DNA from: Pseudoxanthobacter soli DSM 19599
Lineage (GTDB): Bacteria; Pseudomonadota; Alphaproteobacteria; Rhizobiales; Segnochrobactraceae
Assembly (NCBI RefSeq): GCF_900148505.1
Contig: NZ_FRXO01000005.1
Location: forward strand, 248,001 to 312,000
Direction of reading: 5' to 3'
Length of the DNA: 64,000 nucleotides
Below, piece after piece: positions 41,115 to 54,889 of the stretch (its first letter is position 1; every line of letters begins with the position of its first letter). A program made the position numbers and the translations under genes. Under the pieces are notes generated by a model. The model saw only the letters and a program-made list of their open reading frames with translations, was not told the DNA's origin and searched no databases.

Positions 41115-43211
41115 ATGGCCAAGATCAGCGTCGACGGAACCGTGATCGAAGTGCCGCCGGAGTTCACGCTCCTGCAGGCGGCCGAGGCGGCCGGTGCCGA
41201 AATTCCGCGGTTCTGTTTCCATGAGCGGCTGTCGATCGCCGGCAACTGCCGCATGTGCCTCGTCGAGGTGAAGGGCGGCCCGCCGAAGCCGGTGGCCTCC
41301 TGCGCCATGGCGGTGCGCGACCTGCGCCCGGGCCCGAACGGCGAGCCGCCGGAGATGTTCACCTCGACGCCGATGGTGAAGAAGGCGCGCGAAGGAACCA
41401 TGGAGTTCCTGCTGATCAACCACCCGCTGGATTGCCCGATCTGCGATCAGGGCGGCGAGTGCGACCTGCAGGACCAGTCGATGGCCTACGGCGTCTCCGG
41501 CTCGCGCTTCAAGGAGAACAAGCGCGCCGTCGAGGACAAATATATCGGCCCGCTGGTGAAGACGGTGATGACGCGCTGCATCCACTGCACGCGCTGCGTC
41601 CGCTTCTCCACCGAGGTGGCCGGCGTCACCGACCTCGGCCTCACCGGCCGCGGCGAGAACGCCGAGATCACGACCTATCTCGAACATGCGATGACCTCGG
41701 AGCTGCAGGGCAACGTGGTCGATCTCTGCCCGGTCGGCGCGCTGACCTCCAAGCCCTACGCCTTCAAGGCGCGGCCGTGGGAACTCGGCAAGACCGAATC
41801 CGTGGACGTGATGGACGCGGTCGGCTCGAACATCCGCGTCGACAGCCGCGGCCGCGAAGTGATGCGCGTGCTGCCGCGCCTCAACGAGGCGGTCAACGAG
41901 GAGTGGATCTCCGACAAGACCCGCTACATCTGGGACGGCCTGCGAACCCAACGTCTCGATCGCCCCTATGTCCGCCGCAACGGCCGTCTGATGCCGGCGA
42001 GCTGGACCGAGGCGCTCGGCGCCGTCGCCGCCCGGATCAAGGCCTCGTCGCCCGACCGCATCGGCGCGATCGCCGGCGATCTCGTCTCGGTCGAGGAGCT
42101 CTATGCCCTGAAGGATCTGATGGTCCGCCTCGGCGTGAAGAACATCGACGGCCGCCAGGACGGCACCAAGCTCGATCCGGCTTTCGGCCGCGCGAGCTAC
42201 CTGTTCAATCCCGGCATCCGCGGCATCGAGGCGGCGGACGCGATCATGCTCGTCGGCACCAATCCGCGCGCGGAAGCGGCCGTTCTGAACGCCCGCATCC
42301 GCAAGCGCTGGCGGTCGGAGCCGCTGCCGATCGGCGTGGTCGGCGCCCCGGCGGACTTCAACTACGACGTCTCCTATCTGGGCGCGGGTCCGGACACGCT
42401 GATCGAGATCGCCGAGGGCCGGCATTCGTTCGCCGAGGTGCTGAAGAAGGCGGAGCGTCCGCTAATCATCGTCGGCCAGGGCGCGCTCACCCGCGACGAC
42501 GGCGCGGCGGTGCTGTCGCTCGCGGCGAAGATCGCCAGCGAGAGCGGCGCGGCCGGGCCTGACTGGAACGGTTTCGCGGTGCTGCACACCGCCGCCGCAC
42601 GCGTCGGCGCGCTCGATGTCGGCTTCGTGCCGGCCGAAGGCGGGCTCGACACGCAGGGGATCGTCAGGGCCGCCGGCTCCGGCGCGCTCGACGTGGTGGT
42701 GCTGCTCGGCGCCGACGAGATCGATACGGCGGCGCTCGGCAATGCGTTCGTGGTCTATGTCGGCACTCACGGCGATGCCGGCGCGCACCGCGCCGACGTC
42801 GTGCTGCCGGGCGCGGCCTATACCGAGAAGTCGGGCGCCTGGGTCAACACCGAAGGCCGGGTCCAGCGGGGCAACCGCGCGGCGTTCCCGCCGGGCGAGG
42901 CCCGTGAGGACTGGGCGATCCTGCGGGCGCTCTCGGCGCTCGTCGGGGCGACGCTGCCTTACGACTCGCTTGCGGAGCTGCGTGCGGCACTGGTCGCGGC
43001 CCATCCGGTGCTGGGACAGCTCGACGATCTCGTCGCGGCCGATCCGGCGGCGGTGACGGCGCTGGCGTCGGTCGGTGGTGCGGTCTCGTCCGCGCCGTTC
43101 CGGCCGGCGATTGCGGATTTCTACCTGACGAACCCGATTGCACGGGCTTCGGCGATCATGGCGGAGTGCTCGGCGCTGGCACAGGCGCGGGTGGCGGAAG
43201 CGGCCGAGTAG
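41115..43211 (+). CDS. nuoG: NADH-quinone oxidoreductase subunit G
   Basis: 698-residue largest peripheral subunit. The N-terminal ferredoxin domain has P-R-F-C-F-H-E-R and C-R-M-C-L-V-E-V; next come [18 protein letters not shown] and the [12 protein letters not shown] cluster. The rest is a molybdopterin-oxidoreductase-like fold without cofactor. Gap of 155 bp to nuoF. Confidence 0.97.
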   Translation: MAKISVDGTVIEVPPEFTLLQAAEAAGAEIPRFCFHERLSIAGNCRMCLVEVKGGPPKPVASCAMAVRDLRPGPNGEPPEMFTSTPMVKKAREGTMEFLLINHPLDCPICDQGGECDLQDQSMAYGVSGSRFKENKRAVEDKYIGPLVKTVMTRCIHCTRCVRFSTEVAGVTDLGLTGRGENAEITTYLEHAMTSELQGNVVDLCPVGALTSKPYAFKARPWELGKTESVDVMDAVGSNIRVDSRGREVMRVLPRLNEAVNEEWISDKTRYIWDGLRTQRLDRPYVRRNGRLMPASWTEALGAVAARIKASSPDRIGAIAGDLVSVEELYALKDLMVRLGVKNIDGRQDGTKLDPAFGRASYLFNPGIRGIEAADAIMLVGTNPRAEAAVLNARIRKRWRSEPLPIGVVGAPADFNYDVSYLGAGPDTLIEIAEGRHSFAEVLKKAERPLIIVGQGALTRDDGAAVLSLAAKIASESGAAGPDWNGFAVLHTAAARVGALDVGFVPAEGGLDTQGIVRAAGSGALDVVVLLGADEIDTAALGNAFVVYVGTHGDAGAHRADVVLPGAAYTEKSGAWVNTEGRVQRGNRAAFPPGEAREDWAILRALSALVGATLPYDSLAELRAALVAAHPVLGQLDDLVAADPAAVTALASVGGAVSSAPFRPAIADFYLTNPIARASAIMAECSALAQARVAEAAE

Positions 43212-43263
43212 GCCGCCGACGTCGCGGATTGGGCCACAGGGTTTTGGGCGAAGGGTTTTGTCG

Positions 43264-44340
43264 ATGACGGCTGCGGGTTTCTGGACGGATTACGGGTTCC
43301 CGGTTCTGATGATGATCATCGAGAGCCTGGTCCTGATCGTCGTCCTCTTGGTCTGTATCGCCTTCGTCCTTCTGGCGGATCGCAAGATCTGGGCGGCGGC
43401 GCAGCTGCGGCGCGGCCCGAACGTGGTCGGTCCCTTCGGCCTGCTGCAATCGTTCGCCGACCTCCTGAAGTTCATCCTGAAGGAGCCGGTGATCCCGGCG
43501 ACGTCGAACAAGGGGCTGTTCCTGCTGGCGCCGTTCCTCACGGTGCTGCTCGCGGTCGGCGCCTGGGCGGCGATCCCGGTCGCCGACGGCTGGGTGATCT
43601 CCGACCTCAATCTCGGCACGCTCTATATCTTCGCGATCTCCTCGCTCGGCGTTTACGGCACCATCATCGGCGGCTGGGCGTCGAACTCGAAATATCCGTT
43701 CCTGTCGGCGCTGCGGTCCGCGGCGCAGATGGTGTCCTATGAGGTGTCGATCGGTTTCGTGGTGGTGACGGTGCTCTTGTGCGCCGGCACGCTGAACCTG
43801 TCCGGGGTTGTGCATGCCCAGCACGACGCCGGCCTCGCCACCCTGATCGGGCTGCCGTGGCTGACGTTCCTGAACTGGTACTGGCTGCCGCTGTTCCCGA
43901 TGTTCATCATCTTCTTCATCTCGGCGCTTGCCGAGACGAACCGCCCGCCGTTCGATCTGGCGGAGGCGGAATCGGAACTCGTCGCCGGCTTCATGGTCGA
44001 GTACGGCTCGACCCCGTACATGATGTTCATGCTCGGCGAGTACGTTGCCATCGCCTCGATGTGCGCGCTGACGACGCTGTTCTTCCTGGGCGGGTGGCTG
44101 CCGCCGATCGACGTCATCCCCTTCACCTGGGTGCCGGGCGTGATCTGGTTCGTGCTCAAGTGCCTGCTGGTGTTCTTCATGTTCGCCATGGTGAAGGCCA
44201 TGGTGCCGCGCTACCGCTACGACCAGCTGATGCGGCTCGGCTGGAAGGTGTTCCTGCCGATCTCGCTGGCGATGGTGGTGATCGTGGCGTTCGTGCTGCA
44301 GCTCACCGGCTGGGCGCCGGGCATGGTTGCGGCGGGCTGA
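43264..44340 (+). CDS. nuoH: NADH-quinone oxidoreductase subunit H
   Basis: 358-residue membrane subunit with eight to nine helices linking the quinone site to the proton-pumping arm. [16 protein letters not shown] and [18 protein letters not shown] are diagnostic. The start ATG 43264 gives the family length; the frame is open 42 codons more inside nuoG. Confidence 0.97.
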   Translation: MTAAGFWTDYGFPVLMMIIESLVLIVVLLVCIAFVLLADRKIWAAAQLRRGPNVVGPFGLLQSFADLLKFILKEPVIPATSNKGLFLLAPFLTVLLAVGAWAAIPVADGWVISDLNLGTLYIFAISSLGVYGTIIGGWASNSKYPFLSALRSAAQMVSYEVSIGFVVVTVLLCAGTLNLSGVVHAQHDAGLATLIGLPWLTFLNWYWLPLFPMFIIFFISALAETNRPPFDLAEAESELVAGFMVEYGSTPYMMFMLGEYVAIASMCALTTLFFLGGWLPPIDVIPFTWVPGVIWFVLKCLLVFFMFAMVKAMVPRYRYDQLMRLGWKVFLPISLAMVVIVAFVLQLTGWAPGMVAAG

Positions 44341-44462
44341 GGCGGGCGCCGAGGCTGGTTTGACGACGGCCGGCATGTGCGCCGGCCTTCTCGGAAGCGG
44401 TTCTGGTCAAGTCCGGCCGTGCGGTTCGCCGCCGGCCCGTGAAGTCAAGAGAGGCACAGGCG

Positions 44463-44951
44463 ATGCGTCTGCAACAGGCTGCGAAGTCGCTCATGCTTCA
44501 GGAGTTCGTTTCGGCGTTCATCCTGACGATGCGGTATTTCTTCAAGCCGAAGACGACGCTGAACTACCCCTACGAAAAGGGGCCGCTCAGCCCGCGCTTC
44601 CGTGGCGAACATGCGCTGCGCCGTTATCCGAACGGCGAGGAGCGCTGCATCGCGTGCAAGCTCTGCGAGGCCATCTGCCCGGCGCAGGCCATCACCATTG
44701 AAGCGGGCCCGCGCCGCAATGACGGCACGCGCCGCACGACCCGCTACGACATCGACATGGTGAAGTGCATCTATTGCGGCTTCTGCCAGGAAGCCTGCCC
44801 GGTGGACGCCATCGTCGAAGGCCCGAACTTCGAGTTCTCCGTGGAGACCCGCGAGGAGCTCTACTACGACAAGGCCCGGCTGCTTGCGAACGGCGAGCGC
44901 TGGGAGCGTGAGATCCAGAATTCCATCGCGGCCGATTCCCCCTATCGCTGA
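44463..44951 (+). CDS. nuoI: NADH-quinone oxidoreductase subunit I
   Basis: 162-residue subunit with clusters N6a and N6b. Two 8Fe-ferredoxin motifs: [12 protein letters not shown] and [15 protein letters not shown] 44463 is preferred (AGAGAGG nearby, family length); an in-frame start at 44439 adds eight residues. Confidence 0.96.
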   Translation: MRLQQAAKSLMLQEFVSAFILTMRYFFKPKTTLNYPYEKGPLSPRFRGEHALRRYPNGEERCIACKLCEAICPAQAITIEAGPRRNDGTRRTTRYDIDMVKCIYCGFCQEACPVDAIVEGPNFEFSVETREELYYDKARLLANGERWEREIQNSIAADSPYR

Positions 44952-45153
44952 GACGGGGGCATCGCCGCGAGGACGATGACGGACTGCCGCCCCGGCCCCG
45001 GCCGGGCGGTGAGGCAAGGCCGAGGCGCCGCGCGGGCGTGTCGGTGAAAGGTGTCAGCGCGCCGCAGGCGCGCTCGGTGGACAGCGCGGATGTGCCCCTC
45101 TATCGAGGAGCCCGCGGCAACACCGTCGACGGAAAGGCTCGAGGGGGCAGGGA

Positions 45154-45762
45154 ATGGTCCAGACCCTATTTTTCTATCTGTTCGCCGCTGTCGCGGTGGC
45201 CTCCGCCTTTCTGGTGATCTCCTCCCGCAACCCGGTCTATTCGGTGTTGTTCCTGATCCTGACCTTCGTGAACGCCGCCGGGCTGTTCATGCTGGTGGGA
45301 GCGGAGTTCCTGGGGCTGATCCTCATCGTGGTCTATGTCGGCGCGGTGGCGGTGCTGTTCCTGTTCGTGGTGATGATGCTGGACGTCGACTTCGTCGCGC
45401 TGCGGCAGGGCTTCCTCCAGTACCTGCCGATCGGTGCCCTGGTCGGCCTGATCCTGCTCGTCGAACTGCTGCTGGTGCTGTCGGCCTGGGTGATCAATCC
45501 CGAACTGGCGCAGTTGCCGGTCGCGGCGCCGACGCCCGAGGGGCTGAGCAACATCGCGGCCATCGGCAGCCTGCTCTACACGCGCTACGTCTTCTTCTTC
45601 CAGACGGCCGGCCTGGTGCTGCTGGTTGCGATGATCGGCGCGATCGTGCTGACGCTGCGGCACAAGGTCGGCGTGAAGCGGCAGAACATCGCCGATCAGA
45701 ATGCCCGCGGGCCGGCGACGGCCGTCGAGCTTCGCAAGGTCGCGTCCCGCAAGGGTATCTGA
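45154..45762 (+). CDS. nuoJ: NADH-quinone oxidoreductase subunit J
   Basis: 202-residue membrane subunit with five helices. [12 protein letters not shown] and [19 protein letters not shown] (the pi-bulge helix that gates coupling) identify it. A 202-bp spacer separates it from nuoI with no gene I can see. Confidence 0.95.
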   Translation: MVQTLFFYLFAAVAVASAFLVISSRNPVYSVLFLILTFVNAAGLFMLVGAEFLGLILIVVYVGAVAVLFLFVVMMLDVDFVALRQGFLQYLPIGALVGLILLVELLLVLSAWVINPELAQLPVAAPTPEGLSNIAAIGSLLYTRYVFFFQTAGLVLLVAMIGAIVLTLRHKVGVKRQNIADQNARGPATAVELRKVASRKGI

Positions 45763-45835
45763 GGTTGAATTCGCCGACGGCGGCGGGGCAATCGCGCCCC
45801 GGCCCCGCGGCGGGCAAACGAACGAGAGGACCCCG

Positions 45836-46144
45836 ATGGCGGTCGGTCTTTCGCACTATCTCGCGGTGGCGGCGATTCTGTTCACGCTCGGGATCTTCGG
45901 CATCTTCCTCAACCGGAAGAACGTGATCGTCATCCTGATGTCGGTCGAGCTGATCCTGCTTTCCGTCAACATCAACTTCGTCGCGTTCTCCGCGTTCCTC
46001 GGCGATCTCGTCGGGCAGGTGTTCGCGCTCCTGGTGCTGACGGTGGCCGCCGCGGAGGCCGCCATCGGCCTCGCCATCCTGGTCGCCTTCTACCGCAACC
46101 GCGGTTCGATCGCGGTCGAAGACATCAACACGATGAAGGGTTGA
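45836..46144 (+). CDS. nuoK: NADH-quinone oxidoreductase subunit K
   Basis: 102-residue, three-helix subunit related to Mrp[25 protein letters not shown] and [11 protein letters not shown] carry the two essential membrane Glu residues. GAGAGGA precedes ATG 45836. Six bases before nuoL. Confidence 0.96.
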   Translation: MAVGLSHYLAVAAILFTLGIFGIFLNRKNVIVILMSVELILLSVNINFVAFSAFLGDLVGQVFALLVLTVAAAEAAIGLAILVAFYRNRGSIAVEDINTMKG

Positions 46145-46150
46145 GGACGG

Positions 46151-48261
<2,111 letters not shown>

Positions 48262-48262
<1 letters not shown>

Positions 48263-49824
48263 TGAGCGAGTGGCCGATTCTCTCGATCGTCACGTTTCTG
48301 CCTCTGGTCGGCGTGCTGTTCATCCTGCTGGTGCGGGGTGACGACGAGGCGGCGGTGATGAACATCCGCCGCGTGGCGCTGATCACGACGGTGTTCACCT
48401 TCCTCGTTTCGCTCATCATCTGGGCGAAGTTCGATCCGGCCGATGCCGGCTTCCAGTTCGTCGAGGAGACGGGCTGGCTCGGCGGCTCGATCAACTACAA
48501 GATGGGTGTCGACGGCATTTCCATGCTGTTCGTCATCCTGACCACGTTCCTGATGCCGTTCTGCATCCTGGCGAGCTGGGAATCGATCCACAATCGCGTC
48601 AAGGAATACATGATCGCCTTCCTGGTGCTGGAAACGCTGATGATCGGCGTGTTCAGTGCCCTGGATCTGGTGCTGTTCTATGTGTTCTTCGAAGGCGGCC
48701 TCATTCCGATGTTCATCATCATCGGCGTGTGGGGCGGACCGCGCCGCGTCTATGCCAGCTTCAAGTTCTTCCTCTACACGCTGACCGGCTCAGTGCTGAT
48801 GCTCCTCGCCATCATGGCGATGTACTGGAACGCCGGCACCACCGACATCGTGGCGCTGCTGAACCACCCGTTCCCGGTCTCGATGCAGACCTGGCTGTGG
48901 CTGGCCTTCTTCGCCTCGTTCGCGGTGAAGATGCCGATGTGGCCGGTGCACACCTGGTTGCCGGATGCCCACGTCGAGGCACCCACGGCGGGTTCGGTGA
49001 TCCTGGCCGGCATTCTGCTGAAGATGGGCGGTTACGGCTTCCTGCGGTTCTCGCTGCCGATGTTCCCGGTCGCGAGCGCGGACTTCGCTCCCCTCGTGTT
49101 CACGCTGTCGGTGGTAGCGATCGTCTACACCTCCCTCGTCGCGCTGATGCAGGAGGACATGAAGAAGCTGATCGCCTATTCGTCGGTCGCCCACATGGGC
49201 TACGTGACGATGGGCATCTTCGCCGCCAATGTCGAAGGCGTGCAGGGCAGCCTCTTCCAGATGATCTCCCACGGCTTCGTGTCGGGCGCGCTGTTCCTCT
49301 GCGTCGGCGTGGTCTACGACCGGATGCACACCCGCGAGATCGCGGCCTATGGCGGCCTCGTGAACCGGATGCCGGCCTATGCGCTGGCGTTCATGGTGTT
49401 CACCATGGCGAATGTGGGCCTGCCCGGCACGTCGGGCTTCATCGGCGAGTTCCTGACGCTGCTGGCGGTGTTCAAGGTGAACACCTGGGTCGCGCTATTC
49501 GCCACGACCGGCGTCATCCTGTCGGCCTCCTACGCGCTGTGGCTCTATCGCCGCGTCGTGTTCGGCGCGCTCGACAAGGAAAGCCTGAAGTCGATGATGG
49601 ACCTGTCGCTGCGGGAGAAGGTGCTGCTGGTGCCGCTCATCGCGCTGACGATCCTGTTCGGCGTGTGGCCGGCCCCGATCATGAACGCGACGGCGACCTC
49701 GGTCGCGAGCCTCGTGAGCAAGGTCGAGACCTCGGTCGCAGCCGCTCGGGCCGGCGAAGGCGCCGTGGTCGCGGACGGCAAGACGCTGCTGATGCCCGCG
49801 GGCGCGGCGACGGCGTCGCCCTGA
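48262..49824 (+). CDS. nuoM: NADH-quinone oxidoreductase subunit M
   Basis: 520-residue antiporter-like pump subunit, about 14 helices. [13 protein letters not shown] and [16 protein letters not shown] are diagnostic, with the key Glu and Lys residues. The C-terminal 40 residues are Ala/Val-rich and polar. Translationally coupled to nuoL by a one-base overlap. Confidence 0.97.
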
Positions 49825-49929
49825 TCCGGGCGGCGCGAAACGAACATTGAGGCGGCTCCCCCGGACCCGATGACGGGTCCGGCGCCGGGCCGAAACGAAC
49901 GAGACTGAAGGACGAGAGGCAAGACGCAG

Positions 49930-51360
49930 ATGGCGACGCTGCCCGATCTGATGCCGGCTTTGCCGGAGATTCTGCTGGCGCTCGGCGCGCTCGCGCTGCT
50001 GCTTGTCGGCCTGTTCTCCGGTGCGAACGCCGAGCGCGTCGTCTCGGCGCTGGCCATCGTGCTCCTGCTGGTGGTGGCGGCGGTGGTGGTCGCCTCCCCG
50101 GTGAACGGCGTCACCTTCTCCGGGGCCTTCGTGGCCGATGCGTTCGGGCGCTACCTGAAGGTGCTGACGCTTCTCGCATCCGCCGCCGCGATCCTGGTGT
50201 CCGGTCACTACAGCCGGCAGGAAAAGTTCGAGCGGTTCGAATATCCCGTGGTGGTGGTGATCTCGACGATCGGCATGCTGCTGCTGATCTCGGCCAACGA
50301 CCTGATCTCGGTCTATCTGGGCGTGGAGCTGATGAGCCTCTCGCTCTATGTGCTCGCCGCCATCGACCGCGATTCCGTGCGCTCCACCGAGGCGGGCATC
50401 AAGTATTTCGTCCTCGGCGCGCTGTCGTCGGGCATGATGCTCTACGGCATGTCGCTGGTTTACGGCTTCACCGGCCACACCGAGTTCGGCCAGATCGCCC
50501 AGGCGGTCGCCAACGGCCACTCCGGCACCGGGTTCGCGTTCGGCATCGCCTTCGTGCTCGCCGGCTTCTGCTTCAAGGTCTCGGCCGTGCCGTTCCACAT
50601 GTGGACGCCCGACGTCTACGAGGGCTCGCCGACCTCCGTCACCGTGCTGTTCGCCTCCGCGCCGAAGATCGCGGCGATGGCGGTATTCGTCCGCGTCGTG
50701 ATCGAGGCTTTCGGCACCGTCGACGCCGCCTGGCAGCAGATCGTCGTGTTCGTCTCCATCGCCTCGATGCTGCTCGGCTCTTTCGCGGCGATCGGCCAGA
50801 CCAACATCAAGCGCCTGATGGCCTATTCCTCCATCGGTCACATGGGCTTCGCGCTTGTCGGGCTCGCGGCCGGCACCGCCGAGGGCGTGACCGGTGTGAT
50901 CGTCTACATGTCGATCTACCTGCCGATGACGCTCGGCGCGTTCGCGGTGATCCTGTCCATGCGCCGCAACGGCGCGGCGCTGGAGAACATCTCCGACCTC
51001 GCCGGTCTGGCGCGGTCGCGGCCGGTGATCTCGTTCGTCCTGGCGATGATCATGTTCTCGCTCGCGGGCATCCCGCCGCTCGCCGGCTTCTTCGCCAAGT
51101 TCTATGTCTTCGCCGCGGCGATCCATGCCGGCTTCTACTGGCTCTCGGTCATCGGCGTGCTGTCGTCGGTGGTGGGCGCGTTCTACTATCTGCGCGTCGT
51201 CAAGATCATGTATTTCGACGATCCGGCCGAGGCGTTCGAGCCGATGACCGGCTCGCTGAAGTTCGTGCTCGGGGTTAGCGGCTTGGCGGTGATGCTGTTC
51301 GTCGCCTTCGCCGGCCCTGTTGTCGACGCCGCGAATGCGGCGGCGGCGAGCCTGTTCTGA
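49930..51360 (+). CDS. nuoN: NADH-quinone oxidoreductase subunit N
   Basis: 476-residue antiporter-like pump subunit. [14 protein letters not shown] and [14 protein letters not shown] are the family marks; I-A-M-x-G-F-type C-terminal helices follow. A 105-bp leader rich in GAAACGAAC and GACGAGAGG precedes the ATG. Last nuo gene, directly followed by birA. Confidence 0.97.
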   Translation: MATLPDLMPALPEILLALGALALLLVGLFSGANAERVVSALAIVLLLVVAAVVVASPVNGVTFSGAFVADAFGRYLKVLTLLASAAAILVSGHYSRQEKFERFEYPVVVVISTIGMLLLISANDLISVYLGVELMSLSLYVLAAIDRDSVRSTEAGIKYFVLGALSSGMMLYGMSLVYGFTGHTEFGQIAQAVANGHSGTGFAFGIAFVLAGFCFKVSAVPFHMWTPDVYEGSPTSVTVLFASAPKIAAMAVFVRVVIEAFGTVDAAWQQIVVFVSIASMLLGSFAAIGQTNIKRLMAYSSIGHMGFALVGLAAGTAEGVTGVIVYMSIYLPMTLGAFAVILSMRRNGAALENISDLAGLARSRPVISFVLAMIMFSLAGIPPLAGFFAKFYVFAAAIHAGFYWLSVIGVLSSVVGAFYYLRVVKIMYFDDPAEAFEPMTGSLKFVLGVSGLAVMLFVAFAGPVVDAANAAAASLF

Positions 51361-51364
51361 GCCT

Positions 51365-52252
51365 GTGGCAAGCGAAGCGACTCATGGGGCTGCCGGGGAA
51401 CCCGGCGCCCCCGCGAATGCCGGCTACGCCCTCGGACCCGTCGCGATCGCGGCGGGTTTTCGTCTGGCGGCCTACGACGAACTCGGCTCCACCAATGCCG
51501 AGGCGATGGAGCGCGCGCGGAACGGCGATCCCGGCGATCTCTGGGTCGTGACGCGGCGGCAGACCGCCGGCCGGGGCCGACGCGGCCGGGCCTGGGTCGC
51601 ACCGCCCGGCAATCTCTCGGCCTCACTTCTGAAAGTGATCGAGCTGCCGCCGGCCTGTGGCGCGACGCTCGGCTTCGTCGCCGGCCTCGCGCTCGACGCG
51701 GCGCTGGAGCGGCTGGCTCCGAACCTGTCGGTCGACATGGCGCTCGACGGCGCCGAGGGACCGGGCGAGGGCGCGCGGCGCGACCGGCTGCTGCTGAAGT
51801 GGCCGAACGATCTGATGCTCGACGGGGGCAAGCTTGCGGGCATCCTGCTCGAGGCCGAAAATCTCGGTGGCGGACGCACGGCCATCGTCATCGGCATCGG
51901 CGTGAATGTCGCCCACGAGCCTGAAGGCGTGCCATACAAGGCGACATCGCTGGCCTCCTGTGGCATAGGGATCGATGCGGAGATGCTGTTCGCAGCCCTC
52001 GGCGAGAGCTGGGTGGAAGCGGAGCGCGTCTGGGACGCCGGGCGCGGCTTTCCCGCCGTGCGGCAGGCATGGCTGCGCCGGGCCAAGGGGCTCGGCGGTC
52101 GGGTCGCGGTGCGGCTCGGCGACAAGGTGATCGACGGATTTTTTGAAACTCTGGACGACGACGGACGCCTGCTGGTGCGGGCGGCCGATGGCTCGCTGAA
52201 ACAGATCGCGGCCGGCGACGTTCATTTCGGGGTGGCGGCTACAGCGGTTTGA
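51365..52252 (+). CDS. birA: Biotin-[acetyl-CoA-carboxylase] ligase
   Basis: 295 residues; joins biotin to the biotin carboxyl carrier protein via biotinyl-AMP, so it serves the AccD-containing carboxylase. Motifs: G-R-G-R-R-G-R-A-W (AMP loop) and K-W-P-N-D-L-M-L-D-G-G-K-L-A-G-I-L-L-E. There is no N-terminal DNA-binding domain, so it is not a repressor. The GTG at 51365, 4 bp after nuoN, is the likely start; the frame opens earlier within nuoN. Its stop overlaps rnj. Confidence 0.92.
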   Translation: MASEATHGAAGEPGAPANAGYALGPVAIAAGFRLAAYDELGSTNAEAMERARNGDPGDLWVVTRRQTAGRGRRGRAWVAPPGNLSASLLKVIELPPACGATLGFVAGLALDAALERLAPNLSVDMALDGAEGPGEGARRDRLLLKWPNDLMLDGGKLAGILLEAENLGGGRTAIVIGIGVNVAHEPEGVPYKATSLASCGIGIDAEMLFAALGESWVEAERVWDAGRGFPAVRQAWLRRAKGLGGRVAVRLGDKVIDGFFETLDDDGRLLVRAADGSLKQIAAGDVHFGVAATAV

Positions 52253-53925
52253 TGAAGACGGAAAAAGCGAGCGAACTGGTTTTCCTGGCTCTCGGTGGCG
52301 TCGGCGAAATCGGCATGAACATGGCGCTGTACGGGTTCGGGCCCGCGCGCCGCCGGCGGTGGCTGATGGTGGATTGCGGCGTCGGCTTCGGCGGGCAAGC
52401 CGAGCCGGGCGTCGACCTTGTGATGGCCGACCCCGCCTTTATCGAAGCGGAGCGGGAAAATCTGCTCGGCATCGTGCTGACCCACGCCCACGAGGACCAC
52501 TATGGCGGCCTCGTCGACCTGTGGCCCCGGCTCGGGGTGCCGGTCTATGCGACGGCGTTCTCCGCGGCGATGCTGGAAGCCAAGCTCGACGGCGAGCCCG
52601 GCGCACCGGATATCGAGATCATCGAGGTCGATCAGGGCGCTCGGTTCGAGATCGGGCCGTTCGATATCGAGTTCGTGTCGATGTCGCACTCGATTCCGGA
52701 GCCGAACGCGCTCGTCATCCGCACCCCGGTCGGCACCGTCGTCCACACCGGCGACTGGAAGATTGACCTGAACCCTGGCCTCGGCCTTCCGATCGATCTC
52801 GCGCGGCTGGCGGAGATCGGCAAGGAGGGCGTGCGCGCGCTCGTGTGCGATTCCACCAACGCGACACGCGCCGGCCGCTCGCCGTCGGAGCGCGATGTCG
52901 CTGCGTCGCTGGCGGAGATCATCGCCAAGGCGCCGGCGCGCGTCGCCGTCACGACCTTCGCCTCCAATGCCGCGCGGCTGAGAGCCGTGATCGCGGCCGC
53001 GCAGGAGGCCGACCGCGAGGTCGTCGTGCTCGGGCGGGCGATGAAGCGCGTGCTCGATATCGCCGGTGAACTCGGCTATCTCGACGGCCTGCGTCCGGTG
53101 CTCGACGAGGAGGCCTATGGCTATCTCCCGCGCGACAAGGTCGTCGCGCTGCTGACGGGAAGCCAGGGCGAGCGCCGCGCCGCACTCGCGCGCATCGCCG
53201 GCGACGATCACAGGCTGGTCGCGCTTTCGCCGGGCGATCTCGTCATCTTCTCCTCGCGCACCATTCCCGGCAACGAGAAGGCGGTCGCCGAGATCGCCAA
53301 TGCCCTCGCCGAGCGTGGCATCGATATCCTGACTGACCGCGACGGGCTGGTGCACGTTTCCGGCCATCCGCGGCGGGATGAACTGGCGGAACTCTATGGC
53401 CTGCTGAAGCCGCAGATGGCGCTGCCGGTGCACGGCGAGGCCCTGCATCTCGCCGAGCATGCCAAGCTTGCCCGTTCGCTAGGGGTGAAGGAGGTCGTCA
53501 TCCCCCGCAACGGCCTGATGGTGCGGCTCGCGCCCGGTCCCGGCGAGGTGGTCGACGAGGTTCACGCCGGCGTTCTCTACAAGGACGGGCGGCTTCTCGT
53601 CGAGCCGGAGCAATCCGGCATGGAAGACCGTCGCCGGATGTCGTTCGCCGGCGTGGTGGTGGTGTCGCTTGCCCTCGATGCGAAGGGCGAGACCGTTGCC
53701 GCGCCCACCACGACGCTGATCGGCTTGCCGACGGCGACGGCGGAGGGCGTGCTGTTCTCGGCGATCGTGCAGAAGGCGGTCGTCGGCGCCATCGAGAGCA
53801 TTCCCCGGCCGCGGCGCAAGGATCATGCCCTGGTCGCGGAAGCGGTGCGTCGGTCCGCTCGCTCCGCCGTCGCGGAGCGCTGGGGGAAGAAGCCGATCTG
53901 CCGGGTGGTCGTCGCCGACGTGTGA
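52252..53925 (+). CDS. rnj: Ribonuclease J
   Basis: 557-residue metallo-beta-lactamase/beta-CASP RNase with 5'-3' exo- and endonuclease activity. The zinc site H-A-H-E-D-H (78-83) and the beta-CASP motifs (T-T-F-A-S-N and H-V-S-G-H-P) are intact; a C-terminal dimer domain follows. It replaces part of the RNase E-type turnover in alphaproteobacteria. ATG 52252 overlaps the birA stop (TGATG). Confidence 0.95.
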   Translation: MKTEKASELVFLALGGVGEIGMNMALYGFGPARRRRWLMVDCGVGFGGQAEPGVDLVMADPAFIEAERENLLGIVLTHAHEDHYGGLVDLWPRLGVPVYATAFSAAMLEAKLDGEPGAPDIEIIEVDQGARFEIGPFDIEFVSMSHSIPEPNALVIRTPVGTVVHTGDWKIDLNPGLGLPIDLARLAEIGKEGVRALVCDSTNATRAGRSPSERDVAASLAEIIAKAPARVAVTTFASNAARLRAVIAAAQEADREVVVLGRAMKRVLDIAGELGYLDGLRPVLDEEAYGYLPRDKVVALLTGSQGERRAALARIAGDDHRLVALSPGDLVIFSSRTIPGNEKAVAEIANALAERGIDILTDRDGLVHVSGHPRRDELAELYGLLKPQMALPVHGEALHLAEHAKLARSLGVKEVVIPRNGLMVRLAPGPGEVVDEVHAGVLYKDGRLLVEPEQSGMEDRRRMSFAGVVVVSLALDAKGETVAAPTTTLIGLPTATAEGVLFSAIVQKAVVGAIESIPRPRRKDHALVAEAVRRSARSAVAERWGKKPICRVVVADV

Positions 53926-53935
53926 CGCCTGCCGG

Positions 53936-53952
53936 CCGGACGCTGCGTCCGG
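53936..53952. terminator. Hairpin between convergent rnj and GGDEF genes
   Basis: CCGGACG-CTG-CGTCCGG, a perfect 7-bp stem in the 28-bp gap between the two stop codons. No T-run on either strand, so termination is only plausible. Confidence 0.35.
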
Positions 53953-53953
53953 C

Positions 53954-54889
53954 TCAGGCCGGCGCACCTCCGGCGTCGGCCATCGGCAGGGAGTCCGCCG
54001 GCGGCCGCATCTGCTCTGCTGCTGCCAGCAGGCGGTTCCGGCCCGCGGACTTGGCCGCGTAAAGTGCGACGTCCGCTCGCTTCATCAGGCTGCTCAGCGT
54101 CTCGCCATGCCGATAGCGGGCAATGCCCAGGCTGATGGTGACGTTCAGCTCGTCCGAGATCGTCGAGAACGACGCAGCCTGTACGGCACTGCGCAGCATC
54201 TCTGCCCGCTGCATGGCGTGATCGAAACCGACATCGGCGATCAGCAGGCCGAATTCCTCTCCGCCGATGCGCGCGACCCTCAGTCCGGACCGGCCGACGA
54301 TCTCACCGATGCCGCGCAGCACCGCGTCACCGGCATCATGGCCGAAGCGATCGTTGATTGACTTGAAGTGGTCGATATCGAACAGGACGAGGGCGAGTTC
54401 GGAGCGCTCCTGTTCGGCGTGGCGGATCAGCGAGGCCGCGCGCAGGAAGAATGCACGGCGGTTCGGCAGGCCGGTCAGCAGATCGACGGTCGCGAGGCGA
54501 ACGAGCTCGTTCTGGGCGAGAATAACCCGCTGGGCGGCGCGCAGCCGTGCGAAAAACTCGACCCGCGACGGCGGCTTGCCGATGAAATCATCGGCACCGC
54601 TGTCCAGCGCTTCGGCAATCCGGGCGTCGCTGACGCTCGCTGACATGGCGAAGATATAGAGCGGTGAGCGGTCTGCCGGCAGGCGGCGAGCCTCCCGGCA
54701 CAGGTCGAGCCCGGTCATGTCCGGCAGTTCGAAGCTGGTGATCAGAATGTCGATGCTGTCGTCGGTCGCCAGCGCACCGAGTGCGTCGGTGCCGCAGAGC
54801 ACCCCGACAGCCTCGTGGCCGACCTCCGAAAGTATAATTGCCAACACATGCTGCGTCGTACGGCTTGGGTCGGCGATCAGAATTCTCAT
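53954..54889 (-). CDS. Pseudo-receiver GGDEF diguanylate cyclase
   Basis: 311 residues. Residues 1-118 form a CheY-like receiver, but the phosphoacceptor Asp is Ser52 (L-I-T-S-F-E-L-P) and the acidic pair is reduced to Asp7; Lys105 remains. A coiled stretch leads to a GGDEF domain (135-295) with F-D-I-D-H-F-K and an intact G-G-E-E-F (209-213), so c-di-GMP synthesis is expected. The inhibitory RxxD site reads R-S-G-L, without the Asp. A GTG 15 codons upstream is another possible start. Faces rnj. Confidence 0.88.
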   Translation of the reverse strand: MRILIADPSRTTQHVLAIILSEVGHEAVGVLCGTDALGALATDDSIDILITSFELPDMTGLDLCREARRLPADRSPLYIFAMSASVSDARIAEALDSGADDFIGKPPSRVEFFARLRAAQRVILAQNELVRLATVDLLTGLPNRRAFFLRAASLIRHAEQERSELALVLFDIDHFKSINDRFGHDAGDAVLRGIGEIVGRSGLRVARIGGEEFGLLIADVGFDHAMQRAEMLRSAVQAASFSTISDELNVTISLGIARYRHGETLSSLMKRADVALYAAKSAGRNRLLAAAEQMRPPADSLPMADAGGAPA

